A stretch of 64,000 nucleotides of DNA from Haloarcula rara. GTDB lineage: Archaea; Halobacteriota; Halobacteria; Halobacteriales; Haloarculaceae. Location: assembly GCF_029338235.1 (NCBI RefSeq), contig NZ_CP119785.1, positions 2,604,001 through 2,668,000 of the forward strand, in the 5' to 3' direction. Under the pieces are notes generated by a model, which saw only the letters and a program-made list of their open reading frames with translations, was not told where the DNA came from and did not search any database. Positions within the stretch are counted from its first letter, which is position 1; each line of letters begins with the position of its first letter. A program made the translations under genes and the position numbers. This document shows positions 33,925-40,830 of the stretch, one piece after another.

Positions 33925-34938
33925 TTAGATGTTATCGAGGTAGTCTTTCCGATTCAAGCGCCTATCTTCGAGTGTTCGAGCATCGTAGTGCTCTTCCAGA
34001 GTATCCACAGAGACAGACATACGCTCTGAGGCGATTTCTTTGGGAACGTTGCCATTCAGATGTGCAGTAATTGCCCCTCTTCTCACCGGATGAGGTGAGA
34101 GGCTTGATGGACATTTTGAGTAACTGTCTGCCATCATCGCTTCGCACTGCTCTGTGTCTCGGTCATGGGGACACTCCTCACCGAACCAACATGGACGTGT
34201 AACTTTATATACATGATGCTGAATCGAAGTCGCGTGTAAGCGTCCTTTCCGAGACGTGAGTAGCGGGCGTCTCCCGTGTTCACCCGACACCTCAAAGCGA
34301 TTCTCTTGTATATAGTCATCAAGAGCTTGCGCGAGTCGGTTATCAGACACGGTGATGTTACGCTCGCCGTCCTCTTTGAGTTTGAGCGGTGTATCAGTCT
34401 CGGGCCTATGCCGGACGCTAAGATATCCCTCGGACGAGTGCCAATCATCAACGTCCAAGGCGTGGAGTGCTCCACGTCGCATACCAGAATGCCAGAGAAT
34501 GTGGAAGATGATATGGCTCCTCGAAGCCCAATGAAACCGACAGAGATAATCAATTAACTTCTCTGCCCGCTCCCTCTCTATATACTCCTCTCTGACCTTC
34601 TCACCTTTCGAGACACGGGGCACTATTATTTTGTCAGCTATTCCTTCCTCTACTGCATCGACTGACTCACACCAACGAATGAATACGCGGAAAGTCCGAA
34701 GGTGCTGTTCAAGAGTAACAGAGTTTACACCCCCTTCCGAAATCCGCCAATTCTTGAAGACTTCTGCGAGCCTGCCAGTCATATCATTCATATTGTCGAG
34801 ACCTTCCTCATCGGCCCACAGTCGGAATTGTTTCAGGCGGTAACGGTGGTTCTGGATAGTACTCTTCGTTGCATCATGTTCTCTTGATTTGAGGTACTGT
34901 TCTACTGCGTCCTTCGGGGATAGCGGTTCAAGTGACAT
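33925..34938 (-). CDS. Tyrosine integrase of the element
   Basis: This 337-residue integrase has a SAM-like core-binding domain (about 10-95) and a catalytic domain. Arg154 is in HSGMRRGALHALD, the box His283-Pro-Val-Arg286 is in SPHPVRRGAI, and the nucleophile Tyr318 is in LEEHYDAR. A cysteine/histidine cluster (CWFGEECPHDRDTEQC, then KCP) before the catalytic box probably binds zinc, as in many haloarchaeal virus and plasmid integrases. Its 5' end lies about 110 bases from attR, the usual place for the integrase of a tRNA-targeting element. Confidence 0.92.
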   Translation of the reverse strand: MSLEPLSPKDAVEQYLKSREHDATKSTIQNHRYRLKQFRLWADEEGLDNMNDMTGRLAEVFKNWRISEGGVNSVTLEQHLRTFRVFIRWCESVDAVEEGIADKIIVPRVSKGEKVREEYIERERAEKLIDYLCRFHWASRSHIIFHILWHSGMRRGALHALDVDDWHSSEGYLSVRHRPETDTPLKLKEDGERNITVSDNRLAQALDDYIQENRFEVSGEHGRRPLLTSRKGRLHATSIQHHVYKVTRPCWFGEECPHDRDTEQCEAMMADSYSKCPSSLSPHPVRRGAITAHLNGNVPKEIASERMSVSVDTLEEHYDARTLEDRRLNRKDYLDNI

Positions 34939-35047
34939 GGTTGATAGGAAACCATCTCACACGAGATTTTGCCCACGTCGGCGGTTCTTGCGTGTCCTCC
35001 GCTTGCTGAGGACCGCAAGGACGAGCGGACGCGTAGCGTGCGCGACT

Positions 35048-35072
35048 TTCGAATCCGCCCCAACCCATTTCT
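35048..35072 (+). repeat. attR: 25-bp direct repeat of the tRNA-Val 3' end
   Basis: It is identical to 28055-28079 and marks the right boundary of the integrated element, next to the integrase gene. Confidence 0.9.
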
Positions 35073-35182
35073 GACGCCGACTGCGACGGACGAAGTGAGG
35101 AGCCAGCGGCGTCTGCATGGGAGACAAGGGTTCGAACCCTGGCAGTCGCGCGCAGCGAAGCGAGCACGTCTGCCTCCGGTGA

Positions 35183-35204
35183 GAATCCGCCCCAACCCAT
35201 TTCT
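35183..35204 (+). repeat. Second, 22-bp att-like repeat
   Basis: It repeats gaatccgccccaacccattt plus ct of the tRNA-Val end, 110 bases beyond attR. It is best explained as the scar of an earlier or tandem integration at the same site. Confidence 0.75.
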
Positions 35205-35320
35205 ACTGCCGTCGCCGGCGGCTCGAAGCCAATAGGGATTAGTGGCAGTGATGGTCGCCGTCGTGCACTCGCGGCTGTCACTGCCAAAATATGTAATTTA
35301 CTGGGCCCCAGTGCAGGCGT

Positions 35321-35884
35321 ATGGACGACGAGCCCCTCCACGAGCAGATGGAGACGTACGAACACCTTGCGAGTGACGCGGCCGAGGCGGCCAGGAAGCG
35401 CGACGAGGCGGCCACTGAGATCGGAGACCGGCTCGCGGCGGCGATCACCGAGGCAGTCGAACAGGAAGGCGCCAACGTCGTCCAGAGCGGTCAGTCGACC
35501 GATGGTCATCGGTATCACTTCACCGCGCGGCTCGACCGGGCTGCGCTGGTAGCAGGGTTGACCGAGACGCTGCCGGACGGGTTCGTGGTCTCACACGTCA
35601 ACGACGACGGGACGATGAGTGTCGAGTGGACCGGCAGCGACAGGACGCCGGGGAAACGAGAGCGTGGCGCCATCCTGAAAGCAATCATCGCTGAGGAGAT
35701 GGTACTCGACAGCGATGGGCTCATCGAGAGCGTGCCGACGAGAGAGCTGGTGCTCGCTCGGGCGGTCGAGCTGGGGGTCGACGAAGACGATGCGGCGGCC
35801 CGGTTGAACCGGCTCGCGACGCTCGACGTCGTGGACCTGGCGGAGGGACGTGTCTACCCCGACGAGAACTTCTCGCGGTACTAG
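35321..35884 (+). CDS. Haloarchaeal conserved hypothetical protein (187 residues)
   Basis: The N-terminus is an amphipathic helix (residues 1-50, EQMETYEHLASDAAEAARKR). The middle is beta-rich (60-105, YHFTARLDRAALVAGLTETL). The C-terminus (115-187) looks like a small winged helix ending PDENFSRY. No enzymatic motif is seen. Its stop overlaps the stop of the convergent TRAM-like gene (35881-35884). Composition is host-like, so it lies outside the element. Confidence 0.7.
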   Translation: MDDEPLHEQMETYEHLASDAAEAARKRDEAATEIGDRLAAAITEAVEQEGANVVQSGQSTDGHRYHFTARLDRAALVAGLTETLPDGFVVSHVNDDGTMSVEWTGSDRTPGKRERGAILKAIIAEEMVLDSDGLIESVPTRELVLARAVELGVDEDDAAARLNRLATLDVVDLAEGRVYPDENFSRY

Positions 35885-36228
35885 GCTCGCCCCTCGAAGG
35901 TCGCGTCGGCAGAGGTGTGGCCGCGGTTAAACGAGGTGACCGTCGCCCGGATGGGTTCGCCGACCGAACACGACGATGGCACGCCGTCGGTAAACAGAAC
36001 GAATCCTTCGACCTTGCCGACGGCGACGCGGTCGCCGGAGTGGTGGTCGGTAAACTCTGTGATGCCGAACTCGTAGGTCCCACCGATTTCGACCGGCGGG
36101 TCACGTTCCTGTGCGGCGTCGTGGGCGCGTTTCGACGCGCTGGCTTTGGCTGACCCGCGCCGCCAGAGCACGACGACTAGTAACAGGACGACGAGGCCGG
36201 CGCCGCCGGCGAGCAGTGGGAGTTGCAT
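35881..36228 (-). CDS. Membrane-anchored TRAM-like domain protein (115 residues)
   Basis: One N-terminal transmembrane helix (about 4-22) with a basic stop (WRRGSAKASASKR) is followed by a soluble domain (about 45-115). The pattern GGTYEFGITEF, then GDRVAVGKVEGFVLF, then VGEPIRATVTSF is that of a TRAM/OB-type beta barrel. TRAM domains often bind RNA. The gene's first 33 bases are included in a 106-bp tandem duplication. Confidence 0.65.
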   Translation of the reverse strand: MQLPLLAGGAGLVVLLLVVVLWRRGSAKASASKRAHDAAQERDPPVEIGGTYEFGITEFTDHHSGDRVAVGKVEGFVLFTDGVPSSCSVGEPIRATVTSFNRGHTSADATFEGRA

Positions 36229-36406
36229 ACGGTGGTCTGGAGCGCCGGGCTCCTAATAGGTTGCAGCATCACGATAGTCAGAGCCCGAACCGGTCGAGCA
36301 GGCCGGCGCCGCAGGCGAGCAGTGGGAGTTGCATACGGTGGTCTGGAGCGCCGGGCTCCTAATAGGTTGCAGCATCACGATAGTCAGAGCCCGAACCGGT
36401 CGAGCA
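36195..36406. repeat. 106-bp tandem duplication spanning an intergenic junction
   Basis: Two copies (36195-36300 and 36301-36406) differ at one position in the overlap (gccgccggc versus gccgcaggc). The unit contains the start of the TRAM-like gene and the stop region of the next minus-strand gene. The second copy therefore creates a short chimeric frame, MQLPLLACGAGLLDRFGL. Microhomology (ggccgscgccg) at the ends probably caused the slippage. Confidence 0.85.
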
Positions 36407-36788
36407 GGCCGCCGCCGTCGTCTGTCGCAGGCTCGTAGTCCCAGTCGGTCGGCAGCTCTGCGGCCAGTTCGGCGAGCTCCTCGTCGTCGAAGCGCGGATC
36501 CTCGCTGGCCGCCTCGAGCCAGTCGGCCCACTCCTCGGCCGAGAGCACCCCGCGGGATTCGGGTTCCCACTGGTCGACGAGTGCCTCGCGGTCACGGAAC
36601 GGGATGTCCATGCCACTGTCTCCCCAGTACAGCGGCGAGAGCTTGAACGCGTGGTCCTCGCTATCGAGCCACACCAGCCGGTAGGGGTAGTCGTTGTAGA
36701 GGAACACGTCTTCGGGCGTTACCTCGTCGCCGTTGGGGAGTTCGAGCGTGTCGGGCATATCGAACGCTTCGGCAAGCCACGGCTTCAT
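36384..36788 (-). CDS. Haloarchaeal conserved hypothetical protein (134 residues)
   Basis: The chosen ATG (MKPWLAEAFDMPDTLELPNG) gives 134 acidic residues. Aromatic-rich conserved-looking stretches include VFLYNDYPYRLVWLDSEDHA and FKLSPLYWGDSGMDIPF, and the tail is variable and Asp/Glu-rich, ending GGGLLDRFGL. No known domain is recognised. Its 3' end lies in the 106-bp duplication. It is next to the squalene/phytoene synthase gene on the same strand, 110 bases away. Confidence 0.65.
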   Translation of the reverse strand: MKPWLAEAFDMPDTLELPNGDEVTPEDVFLYNDYPYRLVWLDSEDHAFKLSPLYWGDSGMDIPFRDREALVDQWEPESRGVLSAEEWADWLEAASEDPRFDDEELAELAAELPTDWDYEPATDDGGGLLDRFGL

Positions 36789-36901
36789 ACTGCCGGCTGT
36801 GGGTTCGCATAGCGTTCCCAAATGGGACAGCCAGTCCTCACAGCGTTCTGTGCGAAAGGGGAATGTCGGGAGTGGCCCGCCCACGGGTGGATTCGGTGTC
36901 G

Positions 36902-37948
36902 TCAGTACTCGTGGAGTGGCTGCTTTCTGATGCGGGTCCGCAGGTCGCCGATGGGTGGCGCACTGTCGCCGATGAACTCCTGGCAGACCGCGTGGACCTC
37001 GTCGCGGGTGATCTTGACGTTGCCCTGCTCGATGACGTCGGCGGGCCGTTCGCGGAGTTCGCGGATGGTGCCGACGGCGAGCAGGAACGGGATAGCCCAC
37101 GCCGAGAGCGTGTTGCCGCGGGTCTCTGGCATCGCTTCGAGCCACGTCTGGGCGCCGTCGAGGTACCCCTCGGCGCGGGCGGTGACGCGCTCGATGACCG
37201 GGACCAGCGACTCGACGTTGTCGGAGTCGCCGACGTCGCTGTGGTCTAGGCCCTCCTCGTCCAGCAATTCTAGCGGGAGGTAGACGTTGTTCTCCTCCTC
37301 CATATCGGTCGCCGCGTCCTTGGCGACGTTGACGAGTTGGAGCAAGAGCGCGAAGGCGCGGGCGTTGTCCTCCATCTGCTCGGTCTGTTCGGGCGTGGCT
37401 TCGTGGGAGACCAGCGCCGTCACGAGTGTCCCGACGGTGCCGGCGGCGTACCAGCAGTACTCCTCTAACTCGTCGAGGGTCTTGATACGCAGACCGCCCT
37501 CGTCGGCGTAGCGGTCGACAAACATCGCCATCCCGTCGACGAGTTCGCGAACCGGTCCGCGGATGCTCTCCAGGGCGTGGCTATCGAGCGAGCGGAAGAC
37601 GCCTACGGCGCGGGCGGCGTTGTCGACGACCTCCCAGTCGTCGGTCAGCGTCGCCGGCAGCCACTCGCCGACGGCGTCGTCGAACGTTCTGACGGACGCG
37701 TCGGCGTCCGGGTCGAGGGTCTGGCTGTACAGTCGGAGGAGCTCTGACTGGGCAGCGGGGGGGATGTGTCCGGCATCCTCGATTGTGTCGGCGACACGGC
37801 AGAGAAGATATCCGACACAGATATCGCGCGCCATCGGCTCGTCGAGTTCCGAAATTGTCAAGCTAAACGTCCGTGACACTCTGTGGACGGCGTCGTAGCA
37901 CCACTCAATGTCTTCTTGTGACGGCCGGCCAGTGTGGTTCTGAGACAT
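36902..37948 (-). CDS. Squalene/phytoene synthase family protein, probably squalene synthase
   Basis: This 348-residue all-helical prenyl-head-to-head synthase starts MSQNHTGRPSQEDIEWCYDA. It carries both aspartate-rich motifs: RVADTIEDAG (DxxxD, about 52-61) and NVAKDAATDMEEENNVYLP (about 215). The N-terminal SRTFSLTISELDEPMARDIC is typical of squalene synthases rather than carotenoid CrtB, but the two cannot be fully separated by eye. It condenses two farnesyl or geranylgeranyl diphosphates. The upstream in-frame extension to 38116 lacks family similarity and was rejected. Confidence 0.82.
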   Translation of the reverse strand: MSQNHTGRPSQEDIEWCYDAVHRVSRTFSLTISELDEPMARDICVGYLLCRVADTIEDAGHIPPAAQSELLRLYSQTLDPDADASVRTFDDAVGEWLPATLTDDWEVVDNAARAVGVFRSLDSHALESIRGPVRELVDGMAMFVDRYADEGGLRIKTLDELEEYCWYAAGTVGTLVTALVSHEATPEQTEQMEDNARAFALLLQLVNVAKDAATDMEEENNVYLPLELLDEEGLDHSDVGDSDNVESLVPVIERVTARAEGYLDGAQTWLEAMPETRGNTLSAWAIPFLLAVGTIRELRERPADVIEQGNVKITRDEVHAVCQEFIGDSAPPIGDLRTRIRKQPLHEY

Positions 37949-38133
37949 TCCCGTCACCCGGGTTAAGGCATACTGTAATAAAAATGGGTTGGCTACGGAG
38001 TCGCCGTGGGCCACTGTGTCGATGGTGTCCCGACGCTCCGTGTCGGCCCCTGATGTGGCCGAAACGCCACCCCTAAATTCCGCAGTCCCATACGTCGGGT
38101 TATGCGAACCGGGCACGCGGCGGGGGGCGGCCG

Positions 38134-38367
38134 ATGAACCGCAACGAGATAATCATCCTCGGGTTGACCGTCGCCGCGGTGGTCATCGTTCCCGGCCTCG
38201 CCAACGGCCTTCTGAGCCAGTGGGGGTATCCGTGGGTCGGCAGCGCCGTCTGGGCGATGGGATACGGCCTCGGCGTCGTGTTCATCTGGTACGAGTGGAT
38301 TCGCCCGCTCGACATCACGGGGCCGGAGGGTGTCGGGTACGAGGAAGACAACTCGGCGGACAAGTAG
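38134..38367 (+). CDS. Small membrane protein (77 residues)
   Basis: Two hydrophobic helices are seen (about 5-27 and 34-55), followed by a short acidic tail (EEDNSADK). The first residues are MNRNEIIILGLTVAAVVIVP. It is divergent from the squalene synthase gene. Function unknown. A GC-rich palindrome (ccaccc...gggtgg at about 38400-38420) past its stop could end transcription. Confidence 0.6.
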   Translation: MNRNEIIILGLTVAAVVIVPGLANGLLSQWGYPWVGSAVWAMGYGLGVVFIWYEWIRPLDITGPEGVGYEEDNSADK

Positions 38368-38487
38368 GGAGGCTGGGTCCAGCACGCTCGCGAGCAAGCC
38401 ACCCACCGGCCGGCGGGTGGTGAACATATACAACGCCCGTTGTACCCGCTGCGAAGTTTTATTTCGGTCCTTCCCATCCACAGGGGT

Positions 38488-39798
38488 ATGAACGAGTTCT
38501 CGCCCGGTGAGGGCGCGCAGGGATTTCGCGCCCGCGCCGGCTGGACACGCGAGCAGGCCGCCGGTCTCGAACGAACCGCGGAGACGACCGCGCCGGTGTT
38601 CTACCCGCCCGAAACCGACCAGATGCCACATCTGCACATCTGGGACACGTGGTTCCTCCGCGAGCGCGACGGCACGCTCGCCTCGGTCGACGGCTACCGG
38701 GTGTGTTTCTCGCTGACCGCGCCGGCGGCGCTCCTGCCGGGGAAACGCCACGACGTGGCCACAATCCGTGCGTTCTACTCCGCGGACGGCCGCGAGTGGC
38801 ACGACGCGGGGCCGGTGTTTTCGGATGCGCTGGGACAGCGCCAGTGGGCCGGCTCGGCGCTGTACGACGACGGCGACGTGTATCTGTTCTACACGGCGGC
38901 CGGCACGGACGGGGCCGAGGAGCTGACCTATTCACAGCGTATCGTCGGCGCCAGCGGCGGACGGGTCGACACCGCCGACGGCTTCGAACTCCGTGGGCCC
39001 TGGACTCACCACGAACTCCTCTCTCCCGACGGCGAGCGGTACGAACGCGAAGAGCAGTCACGGGCGATGATATACACGTTCCGGGACCCGTGGTTCTTCG
39101 AGGACCCCGAGACGGACGAGACGTGGCTCCTCTTCGAGGCCAACTCGCCGGTCCCGGAGGGAAGCGACCGCTTCGACGGCGACGCCGCGAAACAGGCGTT
39201 CAACGGCAGCGTCGGCATCGCCCAATCGCCGACCGGCGACCCGCTGGAGTGGGAGCTCGAAGCGCCGCTGCTGGACGCCGTCGGCGTCAACCAGGAACTC
39301 GAACGCCCCCACGTGGTCTACCGCGACGGGCTGTACTACCTCTTTATCTCCAGTCACCGCCACACCTTCGGCCCAGAGCTTTCGGGCTACGACGCGCTGT
39401 ATGGTTTCGTCGCCGAGGAGCTCCGCGGCGAGTACGTCCCACTCAACGGCTCGGGCCTGGTCGCGACCAACCCGGCGAACGCGCCGTTCCAGGCGTACTC
39501 GTGGATGGCGTTCCCCCACGATGGGGAGCTGTTGGTCCAGAACTTCTTCAACTACTTCGACTTCGCCGGCGAGACGCTCGACGAGATTGCCCACCTCACC
39601 GAGAGCGAGCAGCGGCGACGGTTCGGCGGGACGCTCGGGCCGACGCTGCGAGTCGACGTCTCGGGCACACGGACCGAAATCGTCGGCAAACTCGGTCACT
39701 GGGAGATTCCGATGGCGGGCGAATCCCTCGGGCCGACCGAGCGCGACCTGCTCGCCGGCGCACAGGCAGACGACGAACGCGGGGGCTACGGGCCCTGA
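38488..39798 (+). CDS. Glycoside hydrolase family 68 fructosyltransferase (levansucrase or inulosucrase)
   Basis: This 436-residue protein has the three GH68 catalytic positions: nucleophile Asp53 in HIWDTWFL, transition-state Asp200 in TFRDPWFFED, and acid/base Glu272 in ELERPHVVY. GH68 enzymes split sucrose and polymerise fructose. There is no signal peptide; the N-terminus reads MNEFSPGEGAQGFRARAGWT. This is unusual for an enzyme that normally works outside the cell, though it could leave by an unrecognised route. A GH32 fructosidase lies 1 kb downstream on the other strand, making a fructan synthesis and breakdown locus. Confidence 0.9.
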   Translation: MNEFSPGEGAQGFRARAGWTREQAAGLERTAETTAPVFYPPETDQMPHLHIWDTWFLRERDGTLASVDGYRVCFSLTAPAALLPGKRHDVATIRAFYSADGREWHDAGPVFSDALGQRQWAGSALYDDGDVYLFYTAAGTDGAEELTYSQRIVGASGGRVDTADGFELRGPWTHHELLSPDGERYEREEQSRAMIYTFRDPWFFEDPETDETWLLFEANSPVPEGSDRFDGDAAKQAFNGSVGIAQSPTGDPLEWELEAPLLDAVGVNQELERPHVVYRDGLYYLFISSHRHTFGPELSGYDALYGFVAEELRGEYVPLNGSGLVATNPANAPFQAYSWMAFPHDGELLVQNFFNYFDFAGETLDEIAHLTESEQRRRFGGTLGPTLRVDVSGTRTEIVGKLGHWEIPMAGESLGPTERDLLAGAQADDERGGYGP

Positions 39799-39903
39799 AC
39801 GGTGCCCGGCGTCCGGGTGGGGACGGCACTCACCTGACAACTGCCCATCAGTCGCCCGTTCAACTTTAGTCCTCATGGGTCATACAGGCCGTACATCCTG
39901 TCT

Positions 39904-40809
39904 ATGCGAGGAGAACCCGTCGCCGTTCTGGAGCACCACCAGTCGGTGGTCATCGGCCATGCCGGCGTCGCCTCCGTCGGTGAGACGCTCGGAATGGTCC
40001 CCGGCATTACGGCGCTCTCGGAGCCGCCGAGCCCGTCCCAGGACCGCTCCTCTATCACCGTCTTCGCCACCGACTTCGCGAACGGGACCGTCCCGCCGAC
40101 CGAGTGGCTAGAGCGCCTGACAGAACGGGAGGGCGTGACCATCGCGGTTGTGGGGGCGCCCGCGACGGCGGACGAACTGGACCCCACGACTGCACGGGAG
40201 ATAGCCCGCCTTCGGTCGGCCGTCGACGCGACCGTGGTCATCCCGCCGGGCTACCATCGGCGGGGCATCCGGTCGGTCGTGACGACGCTCCACGAACTGG
40301 TCGCCAGACCGGGGGTCATCAACCTGGACCCGGCGGACGTCAGGACGGTGCTTGGAAGCGGGACGGCGGCGGCCATCACCACCGGTACCGCGCGGGACAC
40401 CGGCGACGTGGCGGCCGACGCGGTCGAGGCGGTCGAGGCGGCGCTTTCGGCGCCGTACACTGACGTCGACAACCTCGGGTCGATACTGGTCAACCTCGTC
40501 GGGGGCGAGGACCTGACGCTGGCGGCCGCCGTGGAGGCCGTCGACGGCATCGAGGCGTCGATTCCCGACGACGCGGTCCTCATCTGGGGCGCCGCCGTCG
40601 AAGAGTCCGTCTCGGCGGTCCACGCGCAGGTCGTGGCAAGCAGCGACACCACGCCGATGTTCGACCGCGTCCTGACCGAGGCGCGCCAGCCGGCGGCGGG
40701 CGAGAACTGCCCCCGCTGTGGCGGCCACGTCGCCGTCTACACCCTCGGCGAGCGCGAGACCGCCGCCTGTGACGACTGCGGCTACAGCGGCACGAGCACC
40801 ACCCTGTGA
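39904..40809 (+). CDS. Truncated FtsZ/tubulin-superfamily-like protein with C-terminal zinc ribbon
   Basis: This 301-residue protein aligns by eye with the second half of FtsZ: TIAVVGAPATADELDP and IARLRSAVDATVVIPP match the end of the GTPase domain. The segment PGVINLDPADVRTVLGSGTA matches the T7-loop region (FtsZ NxDFADVRTVM), and LGSILVNLVGGEDLTLAAAV and AVLIWGAAVEES match the C-terminal domain. The GTP-binding G-box GGGTGSG and the first half of the Rossmann fold are absent. Two CxxC pairs at the end (CPRCGG, CDDCGY) form a zinc ribbon. It probably neither binds GTP nor polymerises normally; a partner-binding role with FtsZ or CetZ is possible. Confidence 0.7.
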   Translation: MRGEPVAVLEHHQSVVIGHAGVASVGETLGMVPGITALSEPPSPSQDRSSITVFATDFANGTVPPTEWLERLTEREGVTIAVVGAPATADELDPTTAREIARLRSAVDATVVIPPGYHRRGIRSVVTTLHELVARPGVINLDPADVRTVLGSGTAAAITTGTARDTGDVAADAVEAVEAALSAPYTDVDNLGSILVNLVGGEDLTLAAAVEAVDGIEASIPDDAVLIWGAAVEESVSAVHAQVVASSDTTPMFDRVLTEARQPAAGENCPRCGGHVAVYTLGERETAACDDCGYSGTSTTL

Positions 40810-40830
40810 GATAGCGCCAGCCGAGCGACC

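Larger units (their letters stand above)
28055..35072. mobile_element. Integrated genetic element of about 7 kb in the tRNA-Val gene
   Basis: It is bounded by the 25-bp att repeats. It is clearly richer in A and T and in AAA, GAA and ATT codons than its surroundings. It carries a tyrosine integrase next to attR, transcribed inward from it, and a second recombinase domain. It also has a six-gene run of small HTH genes with a membrane protein gene, a small VapB-like pair and a HEPN-motif gene. I see no capsid, terminase, Rep, Orc1/Cdc6, helicase or conjugation gene. It could be a satellite-like or decayed provirus or plasmid, or a cargo island. Confidence 0.85.
34939..35320. other. attR region with a second partial att copy
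   Basis: There is no gene here. It contains attR (35048-35072), a 110-base spacer and a second 22-base partial att copy (35183-35204). The spacer holds a T-arm-like gggttcgaaccc (about 35126-35137) and complementary 7-mers (cgactgc and gcagtcg) that resemble a degraded tRNA. After it, tggcagtga and tcactgcca (about 35240-35285) form a 9-bp inverted repeat before the next gene. Confidence 0.6.

Noticed and set aside
28055..35072. Insertion sequence or transposase in the integrated element
   Set aside because: No DDE, HUH or serine-transposase motif was found; mobility is explained by the tyrosine integrase and att sites.
35085..35160. A functional tRNA gene beyond attR
   Set aside because: A T-arm-like sequence and complementary 7-mers exist, but the T stem is imperfect and no proper anticodon loop (U33) or D arm can be drawn.
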